A stretch of 23,668 nucleotides of DNA from an uncultured Caldimonas sp. (GTDB lineage Bacteria > Pseudomonadota > Gammaproteobacteria > Burkholderiales > Burkholderiaceae): NCBI RefSeq assembly GCF_946480305.1, contig NZ_CAMLJQ010000057.1:1-23668 (forward strand). The letters are read 5' to 3'. Of this stretch, positions 1-7,880 are shown piece after piece. Both the position numbers and the translations under genes were made by a program. The stretch's first letter is position 1. Each line of letters opens with the position of its first letter. A model generated the notes under the pieces. That model made no database searches. It worked only from the letters and a program-made list of their open reading frames with translations, and had not been told where the DNA came from.

Positions 1-10
1 GGGGGCTTGG

Positions 11-1258
11 TTAGCGGTAGACCGGGAAGCGGCGGGTCAGCTCGCTGACCTTGGTGCGCACGGCTGTGATGTTGGCCTCGTCGGTCGGCTTGTCGAGTAC
101 GTCCGCGATCAGGTGCGCGGTCTGCACCGCTTCGGCTTCCTTGAAACCGCGCGTGGTCATTGCCGGCGAGCCCAGGCGGATGCCGCTGGTGACCATCGGC
201 TTTTGCGGGTCGTTCGGGATGCCGTTCTTGTTGCAGGTGATGTGCGCCTGGCCGAGCAAGGCCTCGGCTTCCTTGCCGGTGAGGCCCTTGGGACGCAGGT
301 CGACCAGCATCACGTGGCTTTCGGTGCGCCCGCTGACGATGCGCAGGCCGCGCTGCATCAGGGTTTCGGCCAGGGCCTGGGCGTTCTTCACGACCTGCTG
401 CTGGTACACCTTGAACTCGGGCGACAGCGCCTCCTTGAAGGCCACGGCCTTGGCGGCGATCACGTGCATCAGCGGGCCGCCCTGGATGCCGGGGAAGATC
501 GCGCTGTTGATCGGCTTGGCGACGTGATCCTTCATCAGGATGATGCCGCCGCGCGGACCGCGCAGGCTCTTGTGCGTGGTAGAGGTCACCACGTCAGCAA
601 AAGGCACCGGGTTGGGGTAGACGCCCGCGGCGATCAGGCCGGCGTAGTGCGCCATGTCGACCATGAAGTAGGCACCGATCGCCTTCGCGACCTTGGCGAA
701 GCGCTCAAAGTCGATGCGCAGGCTGTACGCCGATGCACCGGCGATGATCAACTTCGGCTTGTGCTCGTGCGCCAGACGCTCCATCGCGTCGTAGTCGATC
801 TCTTCCTTCTCGTTCAGGCCGTAGCTGACGACCTTGAACCACTTGCCGCTCATGTTCAGCGGCATGCCGTGCGTGAGGTGGCCGCCTTCGGCGAGGCTCA
901 TGCCCATGATGGTGTCGCCGGGTTGCAGCAGGCCGAAGAACACACCCTGGTTGGCCTGCGAGCCGGAGTTGGGCTGCACGTTGGCGTGTTCGGCGCCGAA
1001 CAGCTGCTTTACGCGGTCGATCGCCAGTTGCTCGGCGATGTCGACGAATTCGCAGCCGCCGTAGTAGCGCTTGCCGGGGTAGCCCTCGGCGTACTTGTTG
1101 GTGAGCTGCGAGCCCTGCGCGGCCATCACCGCCGGCGAGGCGTAGTTCTCGGAGGCGATCAGCTCGATGTGTTCTTCCTGGCGCTGGTTTTCCTGCTGGA
1201 TGGCGGACCAGAGCTCGGGATCGACGTTGGAAATGGTGGAGGTGGAGCGGTCAAACAT
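11..1258 (-). CDS. glyA: Serine hydroxymethyltransferase
   Basis: Cytosolic PLP enzyme that interconverts serine plus tetrahydrofolate with glycine plus 5,10-methylene-tetrahydrofolate, the main source of one-carbon units. The 415-residue product has the usual bacterial GlyA length. Visible family blocks are the N-terminal ENYAS segment, [14 protein letters not shown], the HLTHG block, and the PLP-lysine motif [16 protein letters not shown]. The start at 1258 (MFDRS...) is chosen over an in-frame ATG 22 codons upstream: it is preceded by AAGAGGA at good spacing, and the longer N-terminus would run into the leader RNA and lacks family similarity. The leader carries a ZTP riboswitch, so expression should rise when ZTP signals low 10-formyl-tetrahydrofolate. 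Identity is seen in the protein; regulation is inferred from the RNA motif. Confidence 0.98.
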   Translation of the reverse strand: MFDRSTSTISNVDPELWSAIQQENQRQEEHIELIASENYASPAVMAAQGSQLTNKYAEGYPGKRYYGGCEFVDIAEQLAIDRVKQLFGAEHANVQPNSGSQANQGVFFGLLQPGDTIMGMSLAEGGHLTHGMPLNMSGKWFKVVSYGLNEKEEIDYDAMERLAHEHKPKLIIAGASAYSLRIDFERFAKVAKAIGAYFMVDMAHYAGLIAAGVYPNPVPFADVVTSTTHKSLRGPRGGIILMKDHVAKPINSAIFPGIQGGPLMHVIAAKAVAFKEALSPEFKVYQQQVVKNAQALAETLMQRGLRIVSGRTESHVMLVDLRPKGLTGKEAEALLGQAHITCNKNGIPNDPQKPMVTSGIRLGSPAMTTRGFKEAEAVQTAHLIADVLDKPTDEANITAVRTKVSELTRRFPVYR

Positions 1259-1268
1259 GATTGGCAGT

Positions 1269-1286
1269 CCTCTTCGTGGCAAGAAG
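1269..1286 (-). promoter_or_regulatory. Possible Shine-Dalgarno-sequestering hairpin of glyA leader
   Basis: On the minus strand CTTCTT (1286-1281) can pair with the glyA ribosome site AAGAGG (1274-1269) across a 6-nt loop, giving a 6-bp stem with one G-T wobble. No T-tailed terminator is visible between the aptamer and the start codon. A translational expression platform therefore looks likelier than a transcriptional one. This is inference from complementarity only. Confidence 0.45.
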
Positions 1287-1337
1287 TCCCTCAACTCGAC
1301 AGCTGCGCGCGGGTTGCGCGGCAACGGACGTCATCGG

Positions 1338-1462
1338 AGGGCTGCCCAGGCGAACGGCGGGTGCGGCGGATGCCGGCTGCACTTCCCGGTGGTTCACCAC
1401 CTCGGGCGCACTGGGCTACCGCATCGCGGGTGCCGAGGGCCTTATCGCCAGTTGTGCAACGG
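1338..1462 (-). promoter_or_regulatory. ZTP (pfl) riboswitch aptamer upstream of glyA
   Basis: Read on the minus strand, the leader shows the conserved pfl/ZTP blocks in order. TTGCAC followed by AACTGGCG lies at 1460-1446. GAGGTGGTGAACCACCGGG, a stem-loop, lies at about 1404-1386, and the following AAGTGCA can pair back to the first TGCAC to form P1. A variable linker comes next, and then the hallmark CGCCTGGGCA at 1352-1343, which forms the pseudoknot-bearing domain. The pfl motif is known to bind ZTP/ZMP and to control folate and purine genes including glyA, which is the gene 80 nt downstream. All three conserved blocks, their order and the P1 pairing agree. Exact ends are approximate. Confidence 0.9.
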
Positions 1463-1487
1463 CCGGAGTGTACTGGATAGATGGCAA

Positions 1488-1510
1488 ACAGGGCCCGAAA
1501 AGGGCCCTGT
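1488..1510 (-). terminator. Intrinsic terminator of the lytic transglycosylase gene
   Basis: A perfect 9-bp stem (ACAGGGCCC / GGGCCCTGT) with a 5-nt loop lies 35 nt past the stop codon of the minus-strand transglycosylase gene. On that strand it is followed by TTTGCC, a short T run. It also insulates the glyA leader that begins just beyond it. Confidence 0.7.
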
Positions 1511-1545
1511 GGATGAGGAGTGAGGTGCTCCCGGCAGCTTGAGGG

Positions 1546-2466
1546 TCAGCGCACCCAGGCGACCTGCTCGGTGGTCTTGCCCAGCGGGTCGACGGGCGGG
1601 ATCGCAGCTGGTTCGGCGCCGGAGGCGGCGCCTTCCGATGCCGGCGGCGCGGTCTGCACCGTCTGGATCAGCTGCGGCGCGTTGATCGGGACATGCCGGC
1701 CGGCAGCCACATTGCGCAGGTGGGATTGCTCGGACAACACCTTCGCCGCGTACCCGCCGTCATCCGGCAGGTTGGCCGCGCCAACGTAGAAGCGCAATCC
1801 GCCTTCCAGGCTGCCCGCTCGCGCGATGCATTCCTTCAGCACCTTCACGCCGACGCGCAGGTTGGTGACCGGATCGAACGCAGCGTGCGTGCCTCCGAAG
1901 GGCTGGTACTTGTCGTCGTGCACGCGGGTCATCACCTGCATCAGACCCTGCGCACCGACGGAACTCTGGGCGAACGGGTTGAAGCCCGACTCGATGGCCA
2001 TGATCGCAAGGATCAGGGTGGGCTCGAGCCCCGCGCGCTCGCCCACGTGCCACGCTTCCTTCACCAGGCGCGCCACGGGCTGGGGTGCCACACGGTAGCG
2101 GCGTGAGATCCACAGTGTCACGGCGGCTTGCTGCTTGGACAACTCCGCCGGGTCGGCGGCGGTGGCCCGCGTGATGGCCTCGGGTTCGACCAGGCTGTCG
2201 AGGAAGGCTTCCGGCGAGGCGTCGAGACGGGCCTCCTGCCGGGCTTGCAGCCACCCGAGGGCCTGAACCTCCAGCGCATGGCGGAGTTCCGGGCGGCCCA
2301 GGGTGAAGACCGCGGCGGCCAACACCACGAGCCCCACGAACGCGAGGCTGTTGTGGCTGATCTCGAGCAGCCCGTGTCCTACATCCTTCGCAAACACCGT
2401 GACCGAGTCGACGGTTGCATTGCGCGCGCCCTTGATCGAGTCGCGCAAGGAATCGAACGCTGTCAT
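1546..2466 (-). CDS. Membrane-anchored lytic transglycosylase (SLT domain)
   Basis: Predicted to cleave the MurNAc-GlcNAc bond of peptidoglycan. The 306-residue product has one membrane segment at about residues 39-57 (LAFVGLVVLAAAVFTLG), no lipobox, and an SLT domain from about 135 to 255. The catalytic glutamate is E159 in AIMAIESGFNPFA, followed by the SLT signature S..GAQGLMQVM. The C-terminal 45 residues are rich in Pro, Ala and Glu and look disordered. The start at 2466 is preferred over an ATG 17 codons upstream because AAAGGAG lies 5 nt before it. It stands alone between glyA and the divergent ubiD. The family is clear; the exact Mlt class is not assigned. Confidence 0.9.
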   Translation of the reverse strand: MTAFDSLRDSIKGARNATVDSVTVFAKDVGHGLLEISHNSLAFVGLVVLAAAVFTLGRPELRHALEVQALGWLQARQEARLDASPEAFLDSLVEPEAITRATAADPAELSKQQAAVTLWISRRYRVAPQPVARLVKEAWHVGERAGLEPTLILAIMAIESGFNPFAQSSVGAQGLMQVMTRVHDDKYQPFGGTHAAFDPVTNLRVGVKVLKECIARAGSLEGGLRFYVGAANLPDDGGYAAKVLSEQSHLRNVAAGRHVPINAPQLIQTVQTAPPASEGAASGAEPAAIPPVDPLGKTTEQVAWVR

Positions 2467-2717
2467 GTCACTCCTTTCCTTCCGCCGGATCCAACTGCGA
2501 GCCTGGGGATGGCTCAAGAACCCGACAGCGATAATGCGCCGCGTCTTCGAAGAAGGCGCTACGCGAAGGCGTAACGCGGACGGCGGCTGACTTGCATCGG
2601 CAGCGTCGCACCGTTGAGTGGTGCGGGTAATCCCCTAAGTTGGGGAACGGGCGGATTCTAGGGATGTCCCTAATAACCGGTCAAGCCTTTGGAATTTATC
2701 TCTAATGCAAATTGGTT
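2467..2717. promoter_or_regulatory. Divergent promoter region of transglycosylase gene and ubiD
   Basis: This 251-bp gap holds no gene. The half nearest ubiD is clearly AT-richer than its surroundings. It contains three short inverted repeats in a row: GCACC-N7-GGTGC (2608-2624), CCCC-TAAGTT-GGGG (2632-2645) and AGGGA-TG-TCCCT (2660-2671). They could be operator sites or leader hairpins of ubiD. I could not place a convincing -35/-10 pair. Confidence 0.4.
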
Positions 2718-4283
2718 ATGAACTATCGCGACCTGCGTGACTTTGTTGGCGGTCTGGAGAGCCGGGGCCTGTTGCGGCGGGTTGCGGAGCCTGTCTCCAC
2801 GCGGCTCGAAATGACAGCGCTCGCTGACCGTGTGCTCAAGGCGGGCGGGCCGGCCTTGTTGTTCGAACAGGCCGACAGTTACAAATTTCCGGTCCTCGCC
2901 AACCTGTTCGGCACGCCTGAGCGGGTGGCCCTCGGCATGGGAGCGAGCGATGTTTCCGAGTTGCGGCAGATCGGCCAGGTGCTCGCAAGCCTGAAGGAGC
3001 CCGAGCCGCCCAAGGGCTTGAAGGACGCCGGCAAGCTGCTGCAGATGGCCAAGGCGTTGTGGGACATGAAACCCAGCGAGGTGCGTTCCGCGCCGTGCCA
3101 GGAGGTGGTGTGGGAAGCGGGTGAAGTGGACCTCGGCAAGCTACCTGTTCAGTATTGCTGGCCGGGAGACGCGGCGCCGCTGGTCACCTGGGGCTTGGTC
3201 ATCACCCGCGGCCCGCAAGGCATACCGAACCCGCGGCGCCGGCAGAACCTGGGCATCTACCGGCAGCAGGTCATCGGCCCCAGGCAGTTGATCATGCGCT
3301 GGCTGGCGCATCGGGGCGGGGCGCTTGATTTCCGTGATTTCGCGCTGGCCAACCCTGGCCGGCCATTTCCGATTGCAGTGGCGCTGGGCGCAGACCCGGC
3401 CACCATCCTCGGCGCGGTGACGCCGGTGCCGGACACGCTGTCTGAATACCAGTTTGCGGGCTTGCTGCGGGGCAGCCGCACCGAGGTCGTGGCTTCGGGC
3501 GTCGGCGAAGGCGACATGCGCCTGCAGGTGCCAGCCAGCGCCGAGATCGTGCTCGAAGGGCACATTCCCGCGGCTCGCCCAGGCTATGAAGGACGCTCCG
3601 AGCACGGTGTGCCGTTGAAAGAGAAAAACGGCTACCTCCACGCGCTCGAGGGCCCATATGGCGACCACACCGGCTACTACAACGAGCAGGACTGGTTCCC
3701 GGTGTTCGAGCTCGAGCGCATCACGATGCGGCGCGACGCGATCTACCACTCCACCTACACAGGCAAGCCGCCTGACGAGCCTGCGGTACTCGGTGTGGCG
3801 CTGAACGAGGTGTTCGTGCCCATCCTGCAGAAGCAGTTTCCGGAGATCGTCGACTTCTACCTGCCGCCGGAGGGGTGCAGCTACCGCATGGCGATCATCA
3901 GCATCCGCAAGAGCTATCCCGGCCATGCGAAGCGCTTGATGTTCGGGCTGTGGAGCTTCCTGCGGCAGTTCATGTACACCAAGTTCATCGTCGTGACGGA
4001 CGACGACGTGAACATCCGCGATTGGCAGGACGTGATCTGGGCGATCACCACCCGCGTCGACCCGGCACGCGACACCACGCTCGTCGCCAACACGCCGATC
4101 GACTACCTCGACTTCGCCTCGCCGGTGTCGGGGTTGGGTGGAAAGATGGGCCTGGACGCCACCAACAAGTGGCCCGGCGAGACCGACCGCGAATGGGGCC
4201 GCCTGATCAAGATGGATGCCGACGTCGAGCAGCGGGTGCAGGGCTTGTTTGATCGCGTGATGGGTGATCGCCCTGGGCAATGA
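2718..4283 (+). CDS. ubiD: 4-hydroxy-3-polyprenylbenzoate decarboxylase
   Basis: Prenylated-FMN-dependent decarboxylase of ubiquinone synthesis that removes the carboxyl group of 4-hydroxy-3-polyprenylbenzoate. It needs the UbiX prenyltransferase, which is not in this window. The 521-residue product is close to the usual length of about 490-520 and begins [14 protein letters not shown], the standard UbiD N-terminus. Other family blocks seen are [25 protein letters not shown] and the C-terminal [29 protein letters not shown] 2718 is chosen over TTG 2712 by alignment to that N-terminus; no strong ribosome site precedes either. The gene is followed by a candidate small RNA ending in a terminator. 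Confidence 0.96.
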   Translation: MNYRDLRDFVGGLESRGLLRRVAEPVSTRLEMTALADRVLKAGGPALLFEQADSYKFPVLANLFGTPERVALGMGASDVSELRQIGQVLASLKEPEPPKGLKDAGKLLQMAKALWDMKPSEVRSAPCQEVVWEAGEVDLGKLPVQYCWPGDAAPLVTWGLVITRGPQGIPNPRRRQNLGIYRQQVIGPRQLIMRWLAHRGGALDFRDFALANPGRPFPIAVALGADPATILGAVTPVPDTLSEYQFAGLLRGSRTEVVASGVGEGDMRLQVPASAEIVLEGHIPAARPGYEGRSEHGVPLKEKNGYLHALEGPYGDHTGYYNEQDWFPVFELERITMRRDAIYHSTYTGKPPDEPAVLGVALNEVFVPILQKQFPEIVDFYLPPEGCSYRMAIISIRKSYPGHAKRLMFGLWSFLRQFMYTKFIVVTDDDVNIRDWQDVIWAITTRVDPARDTTLVANTPIDYLDFASPVSGLGGKMGLDATNKWPGETDREWGRLIKMDADVEQRVQGLFDRVMGDRPGQ

Positions 4284-4312
4284 GGCCGGGCCCGGTCATT
4301 GGAAAGCTGAAC

Positions 4313-4341
4313 TTGATCGGGCTTGCCGGGCCCGTTATCTT
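4313..4341 (+). promoter_or_regulatory. Sigma-70-type promoter downstream of ubiD
   Basis: TTGATC (4313-4318) and TATCTT (4336-4341) are separated by exactly 17 bp, starting 30 nt after the ubiD stop codon. The next gene on this strand is msrA, more than 1.1 kb away. The likely product is therefore the short structured transcript that ends at the terminator at 4446-4483. Confidence 0.5.
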
Positions 4342-4347
4342 TGGGTT

Positions 4348-4483
4348 GCCTGCATCGCGCAGGTGAACCACTTGCGCAGTCTCTGCGCTTCAGGAGCCCC
4401 GGGCCGATTCGCCCCGGAGCCCCGAAACGTGGCGTCAGCCACGCACCCCTTCAGGCTGCAATGGCCTGGAGGGGTTTCTATTT
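4348..4483 (+). ncRNA. Candidate small structured RNA between ubiD and elyC-like gene
   Basis: From a predicted start near 4348 the sequence folds into consecutive local hairpins. They are CCTGC-atcgc-GCAGG (4349-4363), GCGCAG-tct-CTGCGC (4374-4388), a GGGC...GCCC stem around 4400-4413, GTGGC-gtca-GCCAC (4430-4443), and a terminator hairpin with a T-rich tail. No convincing reading frame with a ribosome site lies in it. It does not match tmRNA, RNase P, SRP RNA or any 6S feature I know. It could instead be a structured ubiD 3' UTR. The hairpins are seen; independent transcription is inferred. Confidence 0.5.
4446..4483 (+). terminator. Intrinsic terminator after ubiD / candidate small RNA
   Basis: A 10-bp stem (CCCCTTCAGG / CCTGGAGGGG, one T-G wobble) with a 9-nt loop is followed by TTTCTATTT. 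This is a good rho-independent terminator for plus-strand transcripts and lies 11 nt before the end of the convergent gene. Confidence 0.85.
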
Positions 4484-4493
4484 GAGTGCAGTT

Positions 4494-5315
4494 TCATGCA
4501 CCCGCGGCCCACCCGAGCAGCTCGCGCAGCGCCATGCGGTTCTGCATCAGGCCTTCGGTGCTGGGCAACCAGTCGAGCACCCGGTTTGCGCGCGGCACAA
4601 AAAAACCCATCGGTGCCGCGACGACGGTGACCTCGGACCCGAGAGCTTCGCGGAAGGCGCGCGCCGCACGTGGCATGTGCCATGCGTTCGTCACCAACAG
4701 GACCTTCTTCACGCCCGCCTGTCGTAGCAGCGGGGCCATGCGGCCCGCGTTCTCGCGGGTGTCGCGCGAGGCTTCTTCCACCCAGCGCAGGGTGCGGCCG
4801 TATTCCTCCTGCGAGATGCGTTGCGCGATGCGGGCTTCCGGCTGCTCGCCGTCGAGTTGCGACCAGCCCAGGCCGCCCGAAAAGCCGACCGGCGCGCCGG
4901 TCTGACGCGACAGCCACAACCCATAGCGCAGCCGTTCCAGCGACAGGGCGCTGAGGTCGGAGATACCGTACTCCGGCGCCCGGGGCTCCATGCCACCGCC
5001 CAACACCACGATGGCAACGCTCGTGGTTCCTTTCGGATCGCCTTTCGTGGCCGCCTTGACTTCTTCGCGCAACTCTTCGATGTCGGTGGGCCCGAGCGCA
5101 CGAGGCGCCTTCAGTGCGTAGGTCTGCAGCACGCGCGAGAAGCCTTGCGTCGACGTGAGCCACAGCCCCGTGCAGGCGAGCATCACGATCGTGAAGCCCA
5201 GCAGCCGTCGCGGCAGCAGCAGGCGCATGCCGATCAGCACCAGGAAGATCAGCGACGCCGGCGGCAACAACAAGGCGGTGAGATGTGGCTTGTACGAGGC
5301 CAGGGTGTCGAGCAT
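4494..5315 (-). CDS. ElyC/SanA/YdcF-type DUF218 membrane protein
   Basis: The 273-residue product has two N-terminal membrane segments (about residues 12-34 and 38-55) and then a DUF218 domain from about 95 to 250. Blocks seen are SVAIVVLGGGM, RLRYGLWLSRQTGAPVGFSGG, SRDTRENA and VLLVTNAWHMPRAARAF. The two-helix N-terminus plus DUF218 matches the ElyC layout (259 residues in E. coli), a family linked to envelope and peptidoglycan precursor homeostasis. The biochemical activity is not established. ATG 5315 is chosen because the 61 upstream in-frame codons are Arg/Ser/Pro-rich and unlike the family; AGAAG precedes it. The gene is convergent with ubiD and divergent from msrA. Confidence 0.82.
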   Translation of the reverse strand: MLDTLASYKPHLTALLLPPASLIFLVLIGMRLLLPRRLLGFTIVMLACTGLWLTSTQGFSRVLQTYALKAPRALGPTDIEELREEVKAATKGDPKGTTSVAIVVLGGGMEPRAPEYGISDLSALSLERLRYGLWLSRQTGAPVGFSGGLGWSQLDGEQPEARIAQRISQEEYGRTLRWVEEASRDTRENAGRMAPLLRQAGVKKVLLVTNAWHMPRAARAFREALGSEVTVVAAPMGFFVPRANRVLDWLPSTEGLMQNRMALRELLGWAAGA

Positions 5316-5403
5316 GTCGGTTCTTCTGCGATGGGGCCCGGACGTTCGGCGCACGGAACTTTGGGCGCCGGGCCGGACACGATGGGCAGGGATTGTGCAG
5401 GAA

Positions 5404-5430
5404 TTACCCACCGGCGCCGCGCTTGGGTAA
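5404..5430. promoter_or_regulatory. 7-bp inverted repeat in elyC-msrA divergent region
   Basis: TTACCCA (5404-5410) and TGGGTAA (5424-5430) are perfect inverted repeats with a 13-nt spacer and half-site centres 20 bp apart, 36 nt before msrA. They may be an operator for a dimeric regulator or a leader hairpin. Nothing else is recognised in the 151-bp gap. Confidence 0.35.
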
Positions 5431-5466
5431 GCTCTGCGCTCTTTCGACCGTTCCAGGAGGCCGCAG

Positions 5467-6018
5467 ATGACGCAGTCGCACACCACCGAAACGATCACTC
5501 TGGCAGGGGGCTGCTTCTGGTGCCTCGAAGCCGTCTACGACCGCGTCGAAGGCGTGCTCGATGTCGAGTCGGGTTACTCGAACGGCGCCGTTGCGCATCC
5601 GACCTACGAGCAGGTCTGCAGCGGACGCACCGGCCATGCGGAGGTGGTCAAGGTCGAGTTCGATGCGTCGCGCATCAGCCTGCGCGAGATCCTGGAGATC
5701 TTCTTCGTGATCCACGACCCGACCACGCTGAACCGGCAGGGCAACGATGTCGGCACGCAATACCGCTCCGGCATCTACTTCCATCATCCGGGGCAGGAGA
5801 CGGTGGCGCGCGGCGTGATCGCCCACATGGCCGCGAGCGGCATGTACGACCGCCCCATCGTGACCGAGATCGCCCCGTTGCAGAACTACTGGCCGGCCGA
5901 GGCCTATCACCAGAACTACTTCGAGAACCATCCCGAGCAGGGCTACTGTGCGTTCGTCGTGGCGCCCAAGGTGGAGAAGTTCCGCAAGACCTTTGCGAAC
6001 AAGGTCCGGGCGCAATGA
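5467..6018 (+). CDS. msrA: Peptide methionine-S-sulfoxide reductase
   Basis: Reduces S-methionine sulfoxide, free and in proteins, using thioredoxin as final electron donor. The 183-residue product has the catalytic motif GGCFWC with nucleophile C16, the blocks GYSNG, RTGHAEVV and HDPTTLNRQGNDVGTQYRS, and a C-terminal cysteine (C161) placed to resolve the disulfide. No signal peptide, so cytoplasmic. AGGAGG lies 6 nt before the ATG. Its stop codon overlaps the start of the following ABC ATPase gene by 4 bp (ATGA), so it is the first gene of the five-gene operon and its translation is probably coupled to the transporter. Confidence 0.97.
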   Translation: MTQSHTTETITLAGGCFWCLEAVYDRVEGVLDVESGYSNGAVAHPTYEQVCSGRTGHAEVVKVEFDASRISLREILEIFFVIHDPTTLNRQGNDVGTQYRSGIYFHHPGQETVARGVIAHMAASGMYDRPIVTEIAPLQNYWPAEAYHQNYFENHPEQGYCAFVVAPKVEKFRKTFANKVRAQ

Positions 6019-6653
6019 TCGAGCTGATGCGCCTGCGCTATCGATACCGGCCCGAGGTGGAACTGGCTTTCGCGGACCTCACGGTGCCTCGCGGTGGCAC
6101 GCTGGTGCTGCGTGGGGCGTCCGGCAGCGGCAAATCGACCTTGCTGGCGCTGCTCGCAGGCCTGCTCACGCCCACAGCCGGGCATGTCAGGGTGGAGGGT
6201 GTCGACGTGGGTGCATTGCCACCGCGCGAACGCGATGCGTGGCGCGGTCGCTCGCTTGGTTTCCTGCCGCAGCGGCTGCATCTGAGCGACAGCCTCGACG
6301 CGGCGTCGAACATTGCGCTGGCGATGTGGGCGGGTGGCGAGCGGGTGGATGCACAGCGCGTCGCCGCGGTGATGGAACGCCTGGGTATTGCCGGGCTCAG
6401 CCACCGCCGACCGCATGAGCTGAGCATCGGACAGGCGCAGCGGGTGGCGCTGGCGCGGGCCATCGTCAGGCGGCCCGCGTTGCTGCTCGCGGACGAACCG
6501 ACGGCAAGCCTGGATGATCAAGCGGCCACTGCGGTGCTCGGCGCGTTGCAGGATGCGGCGCAGGACACCGGCGCCACGCTCGTGATCGCAACCCACGACG
6601 AGCGCGTGCCCAGAGCGCTGGGGCCGCGGTTGCAGGAAGCGAGGCTGCCGTGA
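6015..6653 (+). CDS. ABC transporter ATP-binding protein (LolD/MacB-like)
   Basis: Nucleotide-binding subunit of the transporter whose permease follows. The 212-residue product has Walker A GASGSGKST (about residues 36-44), signature LSIGQ, Walker B ALLLADEP with D-loop SLDD, and the switch histidine in THDER. The Q-loop glutamine appears in LGFLPQ. The size and sequence are those of the FtsE/LolD/MacB group, which power FtsX-fold permeases. The start overlaps msrA (ATGA) and the end overlaps the permease gene (GTGA), so all three are translationally coupled. In the metal-linked zrg-type clusters an ATPase of this class occurs with a similar permease and a DUF3299 protein. The substrate is not known. 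Confidence 0.93.
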   Translation: MIELMRLRYRYRPEVELAFADLTVPRGGTLVLRGASGSGKSTLLALLAGLLTPTAGHVRVEGVDVGALPPRERDAWRGRSLGFLPQRLHLSDSLDAASNIALAMWAGGERVDAQRVAAVMERLGIAGLSHRRPHELSIGQAQRVALARAIVRRPALLLADEPTASLDDQAATAVLGALQDAAQDTGATLVIATHDERVPRALGPRLQEARLP

Positions 6654-7855
6654 GCCTGCTGCGACTGTCGTGGACCTACCTCTGGTCCCGGCCGCTCGTC
6701 ACGTTGCTGAACCTGCTGCTGCTGACGCTCGGCCTTGCTGCGGTGAGCTTCGTGCTGCTCGCGAGCGAGCAGATCGAGCGTTCGGTGCAGAAGGACCTGG
6801 CCGGCATCGACCTCGTGGTGGGCGCCAAAGGGAGCCCGATGCAGCTGATCCTGGCCGGTGTGTTCCACGTCGACGTGCCGACCGGCAACATCCCGCTCGA
6901 AGCGGTGCGACAAATGGAAGCGCACCCGATGGTCGAGCAGGTCGTTCCCCTGTCGCTCGGCGACAGCTATCGAGGCTACCGCATCGTCGGCACCACGTGG
7001 CAGTACGCGGCGCACTACCGTGCCGAACTGGCCGAAGGGCGCGCATGGTCGAAGCCGCTCGAGGCGGTGGCTGGCGCCGAGGCGGCAAGGGTCGCCGGGC
7101 TGAAGGTGGGCGACCGCTTTGCCGGAGTGCATGGGCTGGGAGGGGAAGGGGAGGCGCATGGGGACACGCCGTACACCGTGACGGGCGTGCTGCGGCCGAC
7201 CGGCACCGTGCTCGATCGGCTGATCCTGACCGATCTGGCCTCGGTGTGGGAAGTGCACGAGGCCGCCACCGCCGTCGACGATGAGGACCGACGCCTGCTG
7301 GCCGAGGAACGCGAGGTGACGATGCTGCTGGTGCGCTACCGCACGCCACTGGCTGCCGTGAGCCTGCCGCGTTGGGTCAATGCGCAGGAAGGCCTTCAAT
7401 CGGCGGCGCCTGCGCTTGAAACGGCGCGCCTGTTGCGCATGGTCGGCGTGGGGACCGACGTGCTGCACGGCTTTGGTGTCGTGCTGCTGCTCGTGGCCGC
7501 CCTGTCCGTGTTCATCGGCCTGTACCACGCGGTGCGTGAGCGCAGCGCCGACCTGGCGATGCTGCGCATGCTCGGGGCGCCACCGGGCAAACTGGCCGCA
7601 TTGGTCGGCATGGAGGCCTTGTGGCTCGCGGCCATCGGCTGTGTGGCCGGGCTTGTGCTCGGCCACGGCTTGACAGCTTTGCTAGGCTGGCTGCTGCAGG
7701 CACAACGTTCGTTGTCGATCGACGCGTTGACCTGGGCCACGGGTGAATGGATGGTTCCGCTCGGTGCCGTGGTGCTCGCGCTTGCGAGCGCTGCGTTGCC
7801 GGCCTGGAATGCCTACCGCCTCGACGTGACGCGGCTGCTGCAGGCGCCGCGCTGA
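6650..7855 (+). CDS. FtsX-like ABC transporter permease
   Basis: Membrane subunit that partners the preceding ATPase. The 401-residue product shows the FtsX/MacB layout. One N-terminal helix lies at about residues 15-38, followed by an extracytoplasmic domain of about 230 residues (from VQKDLAGIDLVVGAKGSPMQ) and three C-terminal helices (about 275-300, 315-340 and 365-385). The C-terminal half carries the FtsX motif RERSADLAMLRMLGAPP. GTG start, overlapping the ATPase stop by 4 bp. Permeases of this fold usually drive lipoprotein or peptide transport, or mechanical signalling, rather than small-solute import. Transport of metal directly is therefore uncertain despite the zrg-like context. Confidence 0.9.
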   Translation: MSLLRLSWTYLWSRPLVTLLNLLLLTLGLAAVSFVLLASEQIERSVQKDLAGIDLVVGAKGSPMQLILAGVFHVDVPTGNIPLEAVRQMEAHPMVEQVVPLSLGDSYRGYRIVGTTWQYAAHYRAELAEGRAWSKPLEAVAGAEAARVAGLKVGDRFAGVHGLGGEGEAHGDTPYTVTGVLRPTGTVLDRLILTDLASVWEVHEAATAVDDEDRRLLAEEREVTMLLVRYRTPLAAVSLPRWVNAQEGLQSAAPALETARLLRMVGVGTDVLHGFGVVLLLVAALSVFIGLYHAVRERSADLAMLRMLGAPPGKLAALVGMEALWLAAIGCVAGLVLGHGLTALLGWLLQAQRSLSIDALTWATGEWMVPLGAVVLALASAALPAWNAYRLDVTRLLQAPR

Positions 7856-7880
7856 ACTTTCTACCGGGAGCAAGAACCTC

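Noticed and set aside
113..1480. 455-codon plus-strand open frame opposite glyA
   Set aside because: It is antisense to a certain gene, its His/Asp/Val/Leu-rich composition is that of a GC-rich shadow frame, and no family is recognisable.
4348..4483. 6S RNA, SRP RNA or CsrB-type RNA as identity of the candidate small RNA
   Set aside because: There is no long closed rod with a central bubble, no SRP tetraloop domain and no repeated GGA in hairpin loops.
5316..5466. Zur-type zinc operator before the zrg-like operon
   Set aside because: No AT-rich Zur palindrome is present; only the TTACCCA/TGGGTAA repeat is seen.
4821..6653. 610-codon frame that would extend the ABC ATPase upstream through msrA and elyC-like DNA
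   Set aside because: Only the last 212 codons are ATPase. The upstream part overlaps two firm genes in other frames, and the ATGA overlap gives the natural start.
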